Positions 1 to 6,954 are shown, counted from the stretch's first letter. The stretch is DNA of 10,135 nucleotides from Palsa-601 sp052146895 (GCA_052146895.1 JBKQLZ010000278.1:1-10135); one strand, 5' to 3'. Numbers and translations: made by a program. Notes: a model not told the origin generated them from the letters alone.

Positions 1-173
1 CCTTGGCAGAGGAGAGATATCACACCTTTGATTTCGGTACGAGCAACGAAGAGGGCGGATGGGTGTTGAACTCGTCCCTTTATGACTTCAAGGTCTCGTT
101 CGGGGGCGGAGGTGTCGTGTACGAACAGTATGAGCTCGACCTGGTCAAACCGCTTCCATCGGCAGAGCACTAG
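1..173 (+). CDS. C-terminal end of FemAB-like / BioF2-like GNAT acyltransferase (5' truncated by window)
   Basis: An open frame enters from the left edge and ends at TAG 171-173, leaving 56 residues. The visible tail holds FDFGTSNEEGG, then LNSSLYDFK and a Gly-rich stretch followed by VVYEQYELDL. This matches the C-terminal signature of the FemAB/BioF2-like acyltransferase group (a [FD]FG[TS]S...G...N..L..FK..FG...Y..Y pattern), which transfers acyl or aminoacyl groups in peptidoglycan or capsule pathways. The catalytic N-terminal portion lies outside the window, so substrate cannot be judged. The next gene starts 9 bases after the stop on the same strand, so the two probably share a transcript. 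Acylation of an amino sugar made by this locus is possible but is inference. Family call is fairly sure; the exact function is not. Confidence 0.72.
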   Translation, partial: LAEERYHTFDFGTSNEEGGWVLNSSLYDFKVSFGGGGVVYEQYELDLVKPLPSAEH

Positions 174-182
174 GGTTGTGCG

Positions 183-932
183 GTGCCTGAGGGTCTCCCC
201 GGAACCGACATCGTCATCCCTTCTGAGCGTCTCCTCGACTTAAGCAGCCACTTCGACGCCGCGGCCGGGGCGACGGCGGACAAGTTGGGGGCGTTTCCGA
301 GGTTCGTCGATCGCACGCATCTCAGTCGCTTCCTCGTCAGGTATGAGATATTCAAGCTGATCACGGCAGTGCAGGGGTCGGTCGTCGAGTGCGGTGTCTA
401 CGACGGCGCCGGTCTGTTCACTTTCGCTCAGCTCAGCGCGCTGCTCGAGCCGCTCAACCACCGCCGGAAGCTGATCGGCTTTGATACCTTCGCGGGCTTC
501 CCAGCAGTAGCCGAGATCGATACCGTCGGTGGCAGCTCACGATTGCACCCGGGCGGGTATGAGGGCGCCTCCCGCGACGAGCTTGCTCGTTCGGTGGAGT
601 TCTACGACAGAGGTCGATCCCTCGGCCATATTCCCAAGATCGAGCTGGTAGAGGGAGATTTCCTTGAGACCGGCAAGCAGTACGTCAATGAGAATCCGCA
701 TCTGGTCATCGCACTTCTCTATCTGGACTTCGATTTGTTCGAGCCCACTTGTGAGGCGCTGGAGATCTTCTTGCCCTTGATGCCAGCTGGTGCCGTGGTG
801 GCGTTCGATGAGGTGAACGTTGCCGAATCGCCTGGAGAGACGCAGGCTTTGCTTCAAAAGGTTGGGCTGCGCCACCTGCGCTTGCAGCGGGCGCCGGCGA
901 CGTCCATCTGCTGGGCCGTTCTCGATCCGTAA
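183..932 (+). CDS. TylF/MycF-type SAM-dependent sugar O-methyltransferase
   Basis: This 249-residue class I methyltransferase resembles macrocin O-methyltransferase (TylF) and related Mg-dependent enzymes that methylate sugar hydroxyls. The SAM-binding motif I is VECGVYDG (68-75), followed by IGFDTFAGFP (98-107). VEGDF (156-160) and the acidic segment LYLDFDLF (179-186) come next, then FDE (208-210). The acidic segment and FDE would form the metal site; the D-E ending instead of D-D is seen in a subtype of the family. There is no signal peptide or membrane segment, so it should be cytosolic. The start is GTG at 183, with a weak AGGG at 172-175 seven bases upstream and no nearby in-frame ATG. 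It lies 9 bases behind the acyltransferase and converges with the sulfotransferase across a 30-base gap. Its likely role is methylating a hexose of the glycan, as nucleotide sugar or lipid-linked unit; the position cannot be predicted. Confidence 0.85.
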   Translation: MPEGLPGTDIVIPSERLLDLSSHFDAAAGATADKLGAFPRFVDRTHLSRFLVRYEIFKLITAVQGSVVECGVYDGAGLFTFAQLSALLEPLNHRRKLIGFDTFAGFPAVAEIDTVGGSSRLHPGGYEGASRDELARSVEFYDRGRSLGHIPKIELVEGDFLETGKQYVNENPHLVIALLYLDFDLFEPTCEALEIFLPLMPAGAVVAFDEVNVAESPGETQALLQKVGLRHLRLQRAPATSICWAVLDP

Positions 933-937
933 CACTG

Positions 938-954
938 AGAGCGGCCACCGCTCT
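938..954. terminator. Perfect hairpin between convergent genes (candidate bidirectional terminator)
   Basis: AGAGCGG (938-944) pairs perfectly with CCGCTCT (948-954) around a CCA loop. It lies in the 30-base gap between the stop of the methyltransferase (932) and the stop of the convergent sulfotransferase (963), where a shared terminator is expected. No T-run follows on either strand, so classical intrinsic termination is not fully supported. A near-identical hairpin occurs at 2111-2127. Confidence 0.4.
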
Positions 955-962
955 ACCAACCG

Positions 963-1910
963 TCAGGGCGTCGTATTGCCGGAAAGCTTGCGGCGCACGC
1001 GACGGCCAGAGTCGAGCAACCGAAGTAAGGATTCGTGCGCGTAGAAGCGCATGCGAAGCGGGAGCGAGACCGACGTCGCGGCACGCGGATATCCGAGCTC
1101 CTCCAGCAGCGGCCCAGCTATGAGCTCGAAGACGGCGAGATCGTCCGCAGACATGTCACGCCTCCAGTCACGCAGCCCCTTTGTCACGGGCAGCAGGAGG
1201 CTCTTGTCGAGCGAGGGATCAGGGCTCATCGCAAACTGGCGCCGGACCGCCTCGTCACTGCGCAGCATCGCTGGGTCGAACTCCAAGCCGAGGAACTCGG
1301 TCACTTTGTGGAGGACGGACGATGGGTCAGCGACGAGCTCCTCGTAGCGGACCTCCAGGTACCTCTTCGGCCCAAGAGCGGCACCAGCCTGACGCCCTGT
1401 CGAGACTCGCTGCCGCCAGTAGCGAGCGGCTGCCGGGAGCGTGGCGGGGCCCCAGGGCACGTCAAGATTGGCGAGCGCGACGTCACGCCCGTCCCGTATC
1501 AGGTGGACGAAGCGCGCTTCGGGGAACAGCTTGGCGAGCTCCGGAATCTGAAGAACGTGATCAGGTGTCTTGTCCCCATAAAGGGTCTTGCCCTCGCGGG
1601 CGGCGTAGTGCGCGTAGGTGATCCGCATCGCCTCGACCCTGTCGTCTGGTCGCTGCTCCTCGAGGTCACGCCGCAGGTCGTCCAAATCGAGCTTCCATGC
1701 GCGAAAGCGATCGAAGGCCTCGAGCTCAGCGCAGAACGACTGCACGAGCCCCTCTTTGTCGCTTTTGGCGGACGAAGCGCACATCTCGAGCAAGAACCCG
1801 CTCTCGCCGGGTATAGCGAGGTCCGGATGCGAGTCAAGCATCGAGACGAGGAGCGTCGTGCCCGATCGACCGCACCCGACGATGAACGGGAACATCGGCT
1901 CGGTCGGCAC
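963..1910 (-). CDS. PAPS-dependent sulfotransferase (Sulfotransfer_3-like)
   Basis: This 315-residue protein would move a sulfuryl group from PAPS to an acceptor, here probably a sugar of the glycan. The 5'-phosphosulfate loop is GCGRSGTTLL (12-21), right at the N-terminus as usual. GDKTP (112-116) is a second conserved motif. The 3'-phosphate motif is FVHLIRDGRDVALANL (134-149), and YEELVADP (189-196) and DWRRDM (248-253) complete the family pattern. There is no signal peptide or clear membrane helix; the tail is basic (RRVRRKL, 303-309). The start is GTG at 1910, with GGAG about 11 bases upstream. An in-frame ATG (1895, codon 6) just before the P-loop is a fair alternative. It is the last gene of the - strand cluster, 101 bases after the flippase, so it may have its own promoter. 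Family is confident; carbohydrate acceptor is inferred from context. Confidence 0.9.
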   Translation of the reverse strand: MPTEPMFPFIVGCGRSGTTLLVSMLDSHPDLAIPGESGFLLEMCASSAKSDKEGLVQSFCAELEAFDRFRAWKLDLDDLRRDLEEQRPDDRVEAMRITYAHYAAREGKTLYGDKTPDHVLQIPELAKLFPEARFVHLIRDGRDVALANLDVPWGPATLPAAARYWRQRVSTGRQAGAALGPKRYLEVRYEELVADPSSVLHKVTEFLGLEFDPAMLRSDEAVRRQFAMSPDPSLDKSLLLPVTKGLRDWRRDMSADDLAVFELIAGPLLEELGYPRAATSVSLPLRMRFYAHESLLRLLDSGRRVRRKLSGNTTP

Positions 1911-2011
1911 CCTAGGCCGCGCTCCGCGCCGGTGCGCGCCTCGATCGTGTCACGACGATCAGGGTAGCAACGACACTCCTGAGGCTGGCGATGCGGACTT
2001 GGCCGCGAACC
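1911..2011. other. 101-base gap between flippase and sulfotransferase, with an inverted repeat
   Basis: This is the only sizeable gap inside the - strand cluster. It contains GATCGT (1943-1948) facing ACGATC (1955-1960). A tighter TCGTG-T-CACGA palindrome (1945-1955) is nested within. On the - strand a TACCCT hexamer (1961-1966) fits the TAnnnT form of an actinobacterial -10, but I see no convincing -35. The region could hold a weak promoter or operator for the sulfotransferase, or an attenuating hairpin. No protein-coding signal was seen in it. Confidence 0.3.
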
Positions 2012-3685
2012 TCAAGGAGTAGGCGCCACCTCTGGGCCCTCCGGCTCGTTCAACTGCCGCCCTTGGCGTCGCCAGCGCTCTCGACCGAGCTCGAGCATCC
2101 GGGCCCGGTCGGAGCGGCCACCGCTCCCAAACGCAGCGAGGAGCGTCACAGAGCCGGTTACAGCAGCTACCAAGAGGCAGCGGACCAGTCCTCGCTCCGC
2201 AAACTGGCTAATCCAGAACGAAAGGCCGGTTGCACACGCGAAGAGCGCGACGGTCGACAACATCGCCCGGTTGGTTGGAGCGATACCGAAGCGTGTCCTG
2301 AGGATCGTCGAGTAGAGGACGTTTGCGAAGAACAGACCTGCGCTTGCCGCGACAGCGGCCCCGGTCAGGTCGAAAGGAGGAATGAAGAGCACGCAGCACA
2401 AACTTGCAACGATGACGCAGGCGATATTGAGCTTCGCCAGCAGCCCGGACAGCCCGTAGCCGCCGAGTGTCAAACCGTTGAACCCGAACACGACCTGGAT
2501 CACACATCCGATCCCGAGGATCCGGAGCGCCCCCGCTGCCGGGACCAAGCCCTGTCCGAAGAGGAATTTCAACACATCGGCCGGGCACACTACGAGGACG
2601 CCAAGCGCAGGGGCGGTCAGAGCCAGGTTCCACCTCGAGGCCCAGTAGAAGAGGCGGCCGACCTCTGCGTGGTCGCCGCGGCTCGCCGCGGGAGCGATCC
2701 CCGGGAGGAAGAAGCCACCGATCAGTGCCGGAACCGCGAGGACTGTTGCTGCCACGCCGGCTGCGGGCGCGAAGATGGCGGCGCTGTGCGCCCCCCGCTC
2801 CGCTCCTAGGAGGAAGACGCCGAGCTCGTTCACCGCAGTGCCGAACAGTGTTCCCAGTTGGATCGCCATACCGAAGCGGACGATCGACCCGCGAGTAACA
2901 CGAGGCGACCGCAGGTCCGTGGCGGCTGCGGCCGGCTCGCCGTCATGCGGGCGCGCCTCGTGTCCTAGCGCGCTCCTGTGCCAGTGGAGCACTCCCCACC
3001 CGAGAAGGGCACCGCTGAGCAGAGCCCCGCCGGTCCGCGCGCCGGCGACGAACCATGCAGCCGGCCGCGTCACGATGAGACCGGCGACTATCACGACCGC
3101 TGAGGCAAGTGCGCCAACCACTCCGGCGAGCGATATCCAGCGAGGCCGGTAAGCAGCGCGGAGGAAGCCACCTGCGGCGCCAACGGCCGGCGCCAGGGCG
3201 AGGGTCGGCAAGAAAGCGATCAGCGCGGGTCGAGAGGAGTGCAGATTCGGCACCCAGAACGCGACGAGCAGCAAGCCTCCTCCCGCCAGCACAGCCGCGC
3301 CTGTGGCCAACGCGATCAGGCGTGCCGCGTCAGTGAGGACGCGCCAGAGGCCGGCGTCGCCGCGGTCGGCCCGAGCGACTGCTCCGTAACGCGCGAGGGC
3401 CGGGCCGAGGCCGATCAAGACTGTCGCCATCACAAGCCCGATAGCGGACGAGGCGGTCGCCAGCGCCCCGAACTCCACGCGAGCCATTCGCCGGACGAGC
3501 GCTACGACGAGTACCGGGCCGGCGAGGGTCGACACGATCCACGTCGCGACTGACCAGAGGGCGCCGGATGCGATCTCTTGCCGAGTGCCCCGTTTGCGGG
3601 GCCTGGCTGCTGCGTCGGGCGACGAATCCGATGGCGGAGCCGGATCGCGCGGACCCGGCGTCCCGTTGCCGGAGAGCTCGCTCAC
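2012..3685 (-). CDS. Wzx/MATE-like polysaccharide flippase
   Basis: This 557-residue polytopic membrane protein has about 14 predicted hydrophobic segments. Approximate positions: 40-65, 75-97, 120-145, 155-175, 183-206, 212-233, 272-293, 303-326, 350-367, 385-405, 415-436, 440-460, 473-492 and 499-519. A hydrophilic loop at 234-268 separates the two halves. Size, topology and the opening pattern (SGALWSVATWIVSTLAGP..LV..L, then EFGALA) fit the MOP-superfamily flippases (Wzx/RfbX, polysaccharide biosynthesis proteins) that translocate lipid-linked oligosaccharides. The first 35 residues are Pro/Ser/Arg-rich and presumably cytoplasmic, as is the charged tail (520-557). The GTG start overlaps the TGA stop of the upstream glycosyltransferase in a GTGA, indicating translational coupling. 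The sequence does not reveal the cargo; context suggests the repeat unit made by this locus. Confidence 0.85.
   Translation of the reverse strand: MSELSGNGTPGPRDPAPPSDSSPDAAARPRKRGTRQEIASGALWSVATWIVSTLAGPVLVVALVRRMARVEFGALATASSAIGLVMATVLIGLGPALARYGAVARADRGDAGLWRVLTDAARLIALATGAAVLAGGGLLLVAFWVPNLHSSRPALIAFLPTLALAPAVGAAGGFLRAAYRPRWISLAGVVGALASAVVIVAGLIVTRPAAWFVAGARTGGALLSGALLGWGVLHWHRSALGHEARPHDGEPAAAATDLRSPRVTRGSIVRFGMAIQLGTLFGTAVNELGVFLLGAERGAHSAAIFAPAAGVAATVLAVPALIGGFFLPGIAPAASRGDHAEVGRLFYWASRWNLALTAPALGVLVVCPADVLKFLFGQGLVPAAGALRILGIGCVIQVVFGFNGLTLGGYGLSGLLAKLNIACVIVASLCCVLFIPPFDLTGAAVAASAGLFFANVLYSTILRTRFGIAPTNRAMLSTVALFACATGLSFWISQFAERGLVRCLLVAAVTGSVTLLAAFGSGGRSDRARMLELGRERWRRQGRQLNEPEGPEVAPTP
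2111..2127. repeat. Second copy of the AGCGG-CCA-CCGCT hairpin, inside the flippase gene
   Basis: GGAGCGG (2111-2117), CCA loop, CCGCTCC (2121-2127) repeats the 938-954 hairpin exactly over 15 central bases. The outermost pair is changed in compensating fashion (A-T there, G-C here). It encodes the Gly/Ser/Arg stretch around residues 519-526, just after the last membrane segment, where an added short sequence would be tolerated. Chance recurrence in GC-rich DNA remains possible. Confidence 0.4.
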
Positions 3686-5322
3686 GACGGTCGACCCCGG
3701 ACCTCGAGCGTGGCGCCTCGAGCCCGTAGGCGCGTTCGCACCCGCAGGGCTTGCCCGGCCACGGCCAGGGGAATCCTCATGGCCGGCCCGAGCGCGGCCC
3801 GGTCGGTGACAGCGCAGCCGAGCAAGGTCCGGACCGGGGTCTGGCTTCCGAGCCGGGAGAGGATGTCATCGACGTCGCCACGGCCCGCAGAAGGTCCGAG
3901 CTGTTGTGGGCTCATCGGGCCGGCAGCGGATGCAGCGGCATAGGCAGCCTCGACGTTGCGCTGCCAACCCTCGCCGGCGTGGACGCGCTCGATGTGTGCG
4001 CGCGCGGTGTCGCCCCGACCTCGGCGCAACTCGGGATCGTCTGCCAGTTGAGCGAGCGTCTTCGCCATCTCGGCCGGGCCGCGTACCGCCAGCAAACCTT
4101 CGGGACACGCAGGGTCGTCCGCGAACAACGAGCGATCGGTTGACTTCGGCGAGATGGACACCACGGGCAGCCCTGCCGCCGCAGCGTCGAGCAACGCGAG
4201 AGTCGACCCGACCGGGTACGAGTTCACGTACGCGTCTGCGGCGGCGAAGTATGGTGCGAGCGCCAGCTGCCGGCCGACGGCGCGGACCCGCCCGTTGAGA
4301 CTGCGGCGGATCGCCGCCCAACTCCCGTCATCGCTCGGGCCAACGACCAGAAGCAGCATTGAAGGAATCTGGTGCAGTCCCTCCGACATCATCTCGAGGA
4401 AGCCGATACCGTCGATCGGCTTGTACTTGTATGGCGAGCCCACGCTGACAACGACGAAAGCGTCGTCCTCGAGACCGAGCTCTCGGCGAGCCAGACTCCG
4501 GTTCGTGGGCATCGCCTGCTCCACGGGGAGTGGCACGAGAATCTGACGTTGTAGCGGATAGCCGCGATGGTTGCGCGACCATGAAGCTCCGATGCCGCGG
4601 AACTCGGCAATTACGTCGCTGATACCAGCTCCGACCCAGAAGAGATGGTCGGAGTGGTTCAACGTGATCACCGGAGGGCGCCCGCTGGGCCCCGAGAGAG
4701 CGAGTGTCGGCACGATGTCATGAGGGTGACTCGCGAGGACCACGACGTCGAACCCACAGGTCACCGCCCGTAAGGCCTCAGCCCGCCCGATCAGGTCTTC
4801 CGCCGGGCCGGCCAGCTCAGTCAGTTCCCCTCCACCTTGCTTGATCAGATCCCTCAAGTCCGGCGGCACGGTGGATCCCGCGGGGTCGACGACGACGAGC
4901 GAGTGCACGCGCGCGCGGTCGCTCAGAACCCAGCGCTTGAGCCAGCTCGTGTGGCCGCCTGGGACCTCTGGGCGGGTGATCACGTGCAGCACCCGTTGCG
5001 CAGGCGGGCTCTCACCGCGTCCCTCTCGCTCCGGGGCCATCGCGGTCTTGGGGCCGGCGGTCCAGGCGCTCGTGAGGTGGTGACCGATTGCCGCAAGGGA
5101 GCGCTCGATCGGCAGGCTCACGAATCGACCGGGATGACATCTCGCTGCGAACCGAGTAGCGACGGCAGACAATCCGGCAGCTTCCCGCCAGTGACCCTTG
5201 CGAACCTCGCGCTCGATCGCCGACTCGAGCAGATCGAACAGGCGGCCGCTGGCCGTCAACCTGGACCACCCAATGGGCCGGCGGGTCGTATGCGACACCT
5301 CAACCGATGGGCGCAGTGTCAC
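3682..5322 (-). CDS. GT-B fold glycosyltransferase (GT4-like) with N- and C-terminal extensions
   Basis: This 546-residue protein has a GT-B core at about 109-465. The acceptor-side Rossmann half begins with VLHVITRPEVPGGHTSW (111-127). The donor half includes VVSVGSPYKYKPI (291-303), LLLVVGP (323-329), the VRAVGRQLALAPYFAAADAY segment (346-365) and YPVGSTLALLDAAAAGLPVV (369-388). That last segment is where GT4 enzymes carry EX7E; here the first Glu is replaced and the second is Asp. Residues 25-80 form a helical pre-domain with HPGRFVSLPIERSLAAIG (63-80), which I recall from other GT-B proteins. The tail after 465 is not recognised. The start is GTG at 5322 with only a weak GGGCGGCG upstream, 18 bases after the ketoisomerase stop; the stop overlaps the flippase start. 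Donor and acceptor are unknown; transfer of the 3-aminosugar is a guess from position. Confidence 0.82.
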   Translation of the reverse strand: MTLRPSVEVSHTTRRPIGWSRLTASGRLFDLLESAIEREVRKGHWREAAGLSAVATRFAARCHPGRFVSLPIERSLAAIGHHLTSAWTAGPKTAMAPEREGRGESPPAQRVLHVITRPEVPGGHTSWLKRWVLSDRARVHSLVVVDPAGSTVPPDLRDLIKQGGGELTELAGPAEDLIGRAEALRAVTCGFDVVVLASHPHDIVPTLALSGPSGRPPVITLNHSDHLFWVGAGISDVIAEFRGIGASWSRNHRGYPLQRQILVPLPVEQAMPTNRSLARRELGLEDDAFVVVSVGSPYKYKPIDGIGFLEMMSEGLHQIPSMLLLVVGPSDDGSWAAIRRSLNGRVRAVGRQLALAPYFAAADAYVNSYPVGSTLALLDAAAAGLPVVSISPKSTDRSLFADDPACPEGLLAVRGPAEMAKTLAQLADDPELRRGRGDTARAHIERVHAGEGWQRNVEAAYAAASAAGPMSPQQLGPSAGRGDVDDILSRLGSQTPVRTLLGCAVTDRAALGPAMRIPLAVAGQALRVRTRLRARGATLEVRGRPS

Positions 5323-5340
5323 GGTCGCCGCCCACGAGGG

Positions 5341-5763
5341 TCACGCGGAGGCAGCGACCGCCATCCGGTACTCGTCGTAGGAGCGGTAGTAGTCGCCCTC
5401 GTCGAAAAGCTCGCTCGCAAGAACGAGGCATACCGAGCCGGACGAGAAGTTCACCAGCTCCCGCCAGATCATGTTCGGGACGTACACCCCGAAATACGAG
5501 CGGTTGAGAGAGAATCTCTGATGCCGCTGGCAGTCGTCGAGGATGACGTCGAAGCTCCCAGAAGCCGCGACGATGAGCTCCTCGTTCTTCTTGCTTGCAT
5601 GCCCGGCCCGGCTCTCCCCCCCAGGAACGTCATAGGTGTAGAAGACGCGGCGAATCTCGAACGGCACGTGTCGCTTCTCTTCGACGAAGGTGAGGTTGCC
5701 AGCGGGGTCGGTGATCCGCGGCAGCTCAACCAAGTAGGCGTCTTCAATCGATTTCAAAGTCAC
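5341..5763 (-). CDS. FdtA/QdtA-family cupin: dTDP-4-keto-6-deoxy-D-glucose 3,4-ketoisomerase (altered His motif)
   Basis: This 140-residue, single-domain cupin (WxcM-like) matches the length and motif order of FdtA and QdtA. These move the keto group of dTDP-4-keto-6-deoxyglucose from C4 to C3 before amination. Visible landmarks: DPAGNLTFVEE (19-29), PFEIRRVFYTYDVPGG (34-49), RAGHASKKNEELIV (52-65), GSFDVILDD (69-77), YVPNMIWREL (94-103), NFSSGSVCLVLAS (105-117) and YYRSYDEY (125-132). The family normally has HAHKK; here it is H55-A56-S57-K-K, so the second catalytic His is Ser. The W-R-E at 100-102 has Arg where FdtA has His, as I recall for QdtA. The GTG start (5763) has AGGG about five bases upstream. 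It follows the aminotransferase by 6 bases, the usual pairing. Family is confident; activity and product stereochemistry are open. Confidence 0.85.
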   Translation of the reverse strand: MTLKSIEDAYLVELPRITDPAGNLTFVEEKRHVPFEIRRVFYTYDVPGGESRAGHASKKNEELIVAASGSFDVILDDCQRHQRFSLNRSYFGVYVPNMIWRELVNFSSGSVCLVLASELFDEGDYYRSYDEYRMAVAASA

Positions 5764-5769
5764 CTCGCC

Positions 5770-6954
5770 CTATCCCGAGCTGGTCGTGGAGTCGCCTGCG
5801 TGCACGCTGCCTTCACTGGCCCCGGTAGCGCCGGAACCTCGAAACTCTAGTATCGCAGCTCTCACCTGCTCGACCTCGTCCTCTGTCACCTGCGGGCCGA
5901 TGGGGAGGCTGAGGACCTGATCGTGGAGCATGTCGGAGATCGGAAAGGGTCCACCGAGGTACCCACCGTCCCGGTAGGCCCCCTGCTGGTACGGCGCGAT
6001 CGGGTAGTGAACCTGCGTCTCGATCCCCCGCATGCTCAGGTGTGCCTGCAGCGCATCGCGGCGCGCCGACCGCACGGCATAGATGTGCCAAACCGGCTCT
6101 GCGTGTGTCGCGACGACCGGAAGCTCTACTCCGGTCCCGGAGAGGAGCCTGTCGTAGAGCCCGGCGATGCGGCAACGACGCGAATTCCACTCGTCGAGAA
6201 CGGACAGCTTGACGGTCAGCACGGCAGCCTGCATCTCGTCAAGGCGGGAGTTCGCCCCGCGCATCTCGTTTCGGTATTTCACCCGGGATCCGTAGTTACG
6301 GAGCGCTCGCAGTCGCTCTGCCAAATCGTCGTCGTCGGTCGTCACCGCCCCGGCATCGCCGAGCGCGCCGAGGTTCTTGGTCGGGTAGAAGCTCCACGCT
6401 GCAGCGCGGCCGAACGAACCGGCCCGGCGACCCTCCCACCTCGCTCCGTGAGCTTGCGCTGCGTCCTCGAGCACTGCCAGGCCGTGGCGTTGCGCCAGGT
6501 CACAGAGTGCCGTCATGTCGGCAGGCTGGCCGTACAAATGGACGGGGAGGATAGCGGCGGTGCGGGGGGAGATCGCTGCTTCGGCTGCGCGCGGATCGAT
6601 GTTGAAGGTGGCCGGGTCAGGTTCGACAGCGACCGGGACCGCACCCGTCCGGGTGACGGCTAGCCACGAGGCGATGTAGGTGTTCGCCGGGACGATCACC
6701 TCGTCGCCGCTACCGATGCCCATGGCCTCGAGCGAAAGCGTCAGCGCATCCAATCCGTTGCCGACTGAGACGCAATGTCGTGTCCCGACGTAGCCCGCGA
6801 AGGCCTTTTCGAAGGTCTCGACTTCCGCGCCGAGCACGTACCAACCCGAGCGGACGACCCGGTTCACAGCCTCACGCAGCTCCTCGTCGAGCTCGTGGCT
6901 CGCCCTCTTGAGGTCGAGAAACGGGACGGTCACGGCACGACGCTGTTCGTCCAC
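5770..6954 (-). CDS. DegT/DnrJ/EryC1 aminotransferase, FdtB/QdtB-like (dTDP-3-keto-6-deoxyhexose C3 transaminase)
   Basis: This 394-residue PLP enzyme would aminate C3 of a dTDP-3-keto-6-deoxyhexose, giving dTDP-3-amino-3,6-dideoxyhexose. The opening VPFLDLKR (10-17) and SGWYVLGAEVETFEKAFA (36-53) are typical of sugar aminotransferases. SVGNGLDAL (63-71) helps bind the PLP phosphate, LEDAAQAHGA (162-171) contains the pyridine-contacting Asp164 and Gln167, and SFYPTKNLGALGDAGAV (188-204) carries the PLP lysine, Lys193. NYGS (220-223) and RLDEMQAA (237-244) follow. The last 20 residues are a Gly/Ser-rich tail. The start is GTG at 6954 with AGGA seven bases upstream; a later in-frame GTG (6933) lacks any such signal. 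It is the first gene of the - strand cluster and sits 6 bases before the ketoisomerase, which supports C3 rather than C4 chemistry. Family certain; exact product undetermined. Confidence 0.9.
   Translation of the reverse strand: MDEQRRAVTVPFLDLKRASHELDEELREAVNRVVRSGWYVLGAEVETFEKAFAGYVGTRHCVSVGNGLDALTLSLEAMGIGSGDEVIVPANTYIASWLAVTRTGAVPVAVEPDPATFNIDPRAAEAAISPRTAAILPVHLYGQPADMTALCDLAQRHGLAVLEDAAQAHGARWEGRRAGSFGRAAAWSFYPTKNLGALGDAGAVTTDDDDLAERLRALRNYGSRVKYRNEMRGANSRLDEMQAAVLTVKLSVLDEWNSRRCRIAGLYDRLLSGTGVELPVVATHAEPVWHIYAVRSARRDALQAHLSMRGIETQVHYPIAPYQQGAYRDGGYLGGPFPISDMLHDQVLSLPIGPQVTEDEVEQVRAAILEFRGSGATGASEGSVHAGDSTTSSG

Noticed and set aside
1035..1967. 310-codon + strand frame opposite the sulfotransferase
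   Set aside because: The opposite strand encodes a clear sulfotransferase with all motifs; this frame gives a charged, motif-free translation typical of antisense frames in high-GC DNA.
1991..2809. 272-codon + strand frame opposite the flippase
   Set aside because: Its translation is Glu/Arg/Cys-rich with no recognisable domain and lies fully antisense to a well-supported membrane protein, apart from the gap end.
4837..5850. 337-codon + strand frame spanning the GT-B and ketoisomerase genes
   Set aside because: It runs antisense across three real genes and their boundaries and has no motif.
5923..6663. 246-codon + strand frame opposite the aminotransferase
   Set aside because: Antisense shadow of the PLP enzyme; no domain or ribosome binding site.
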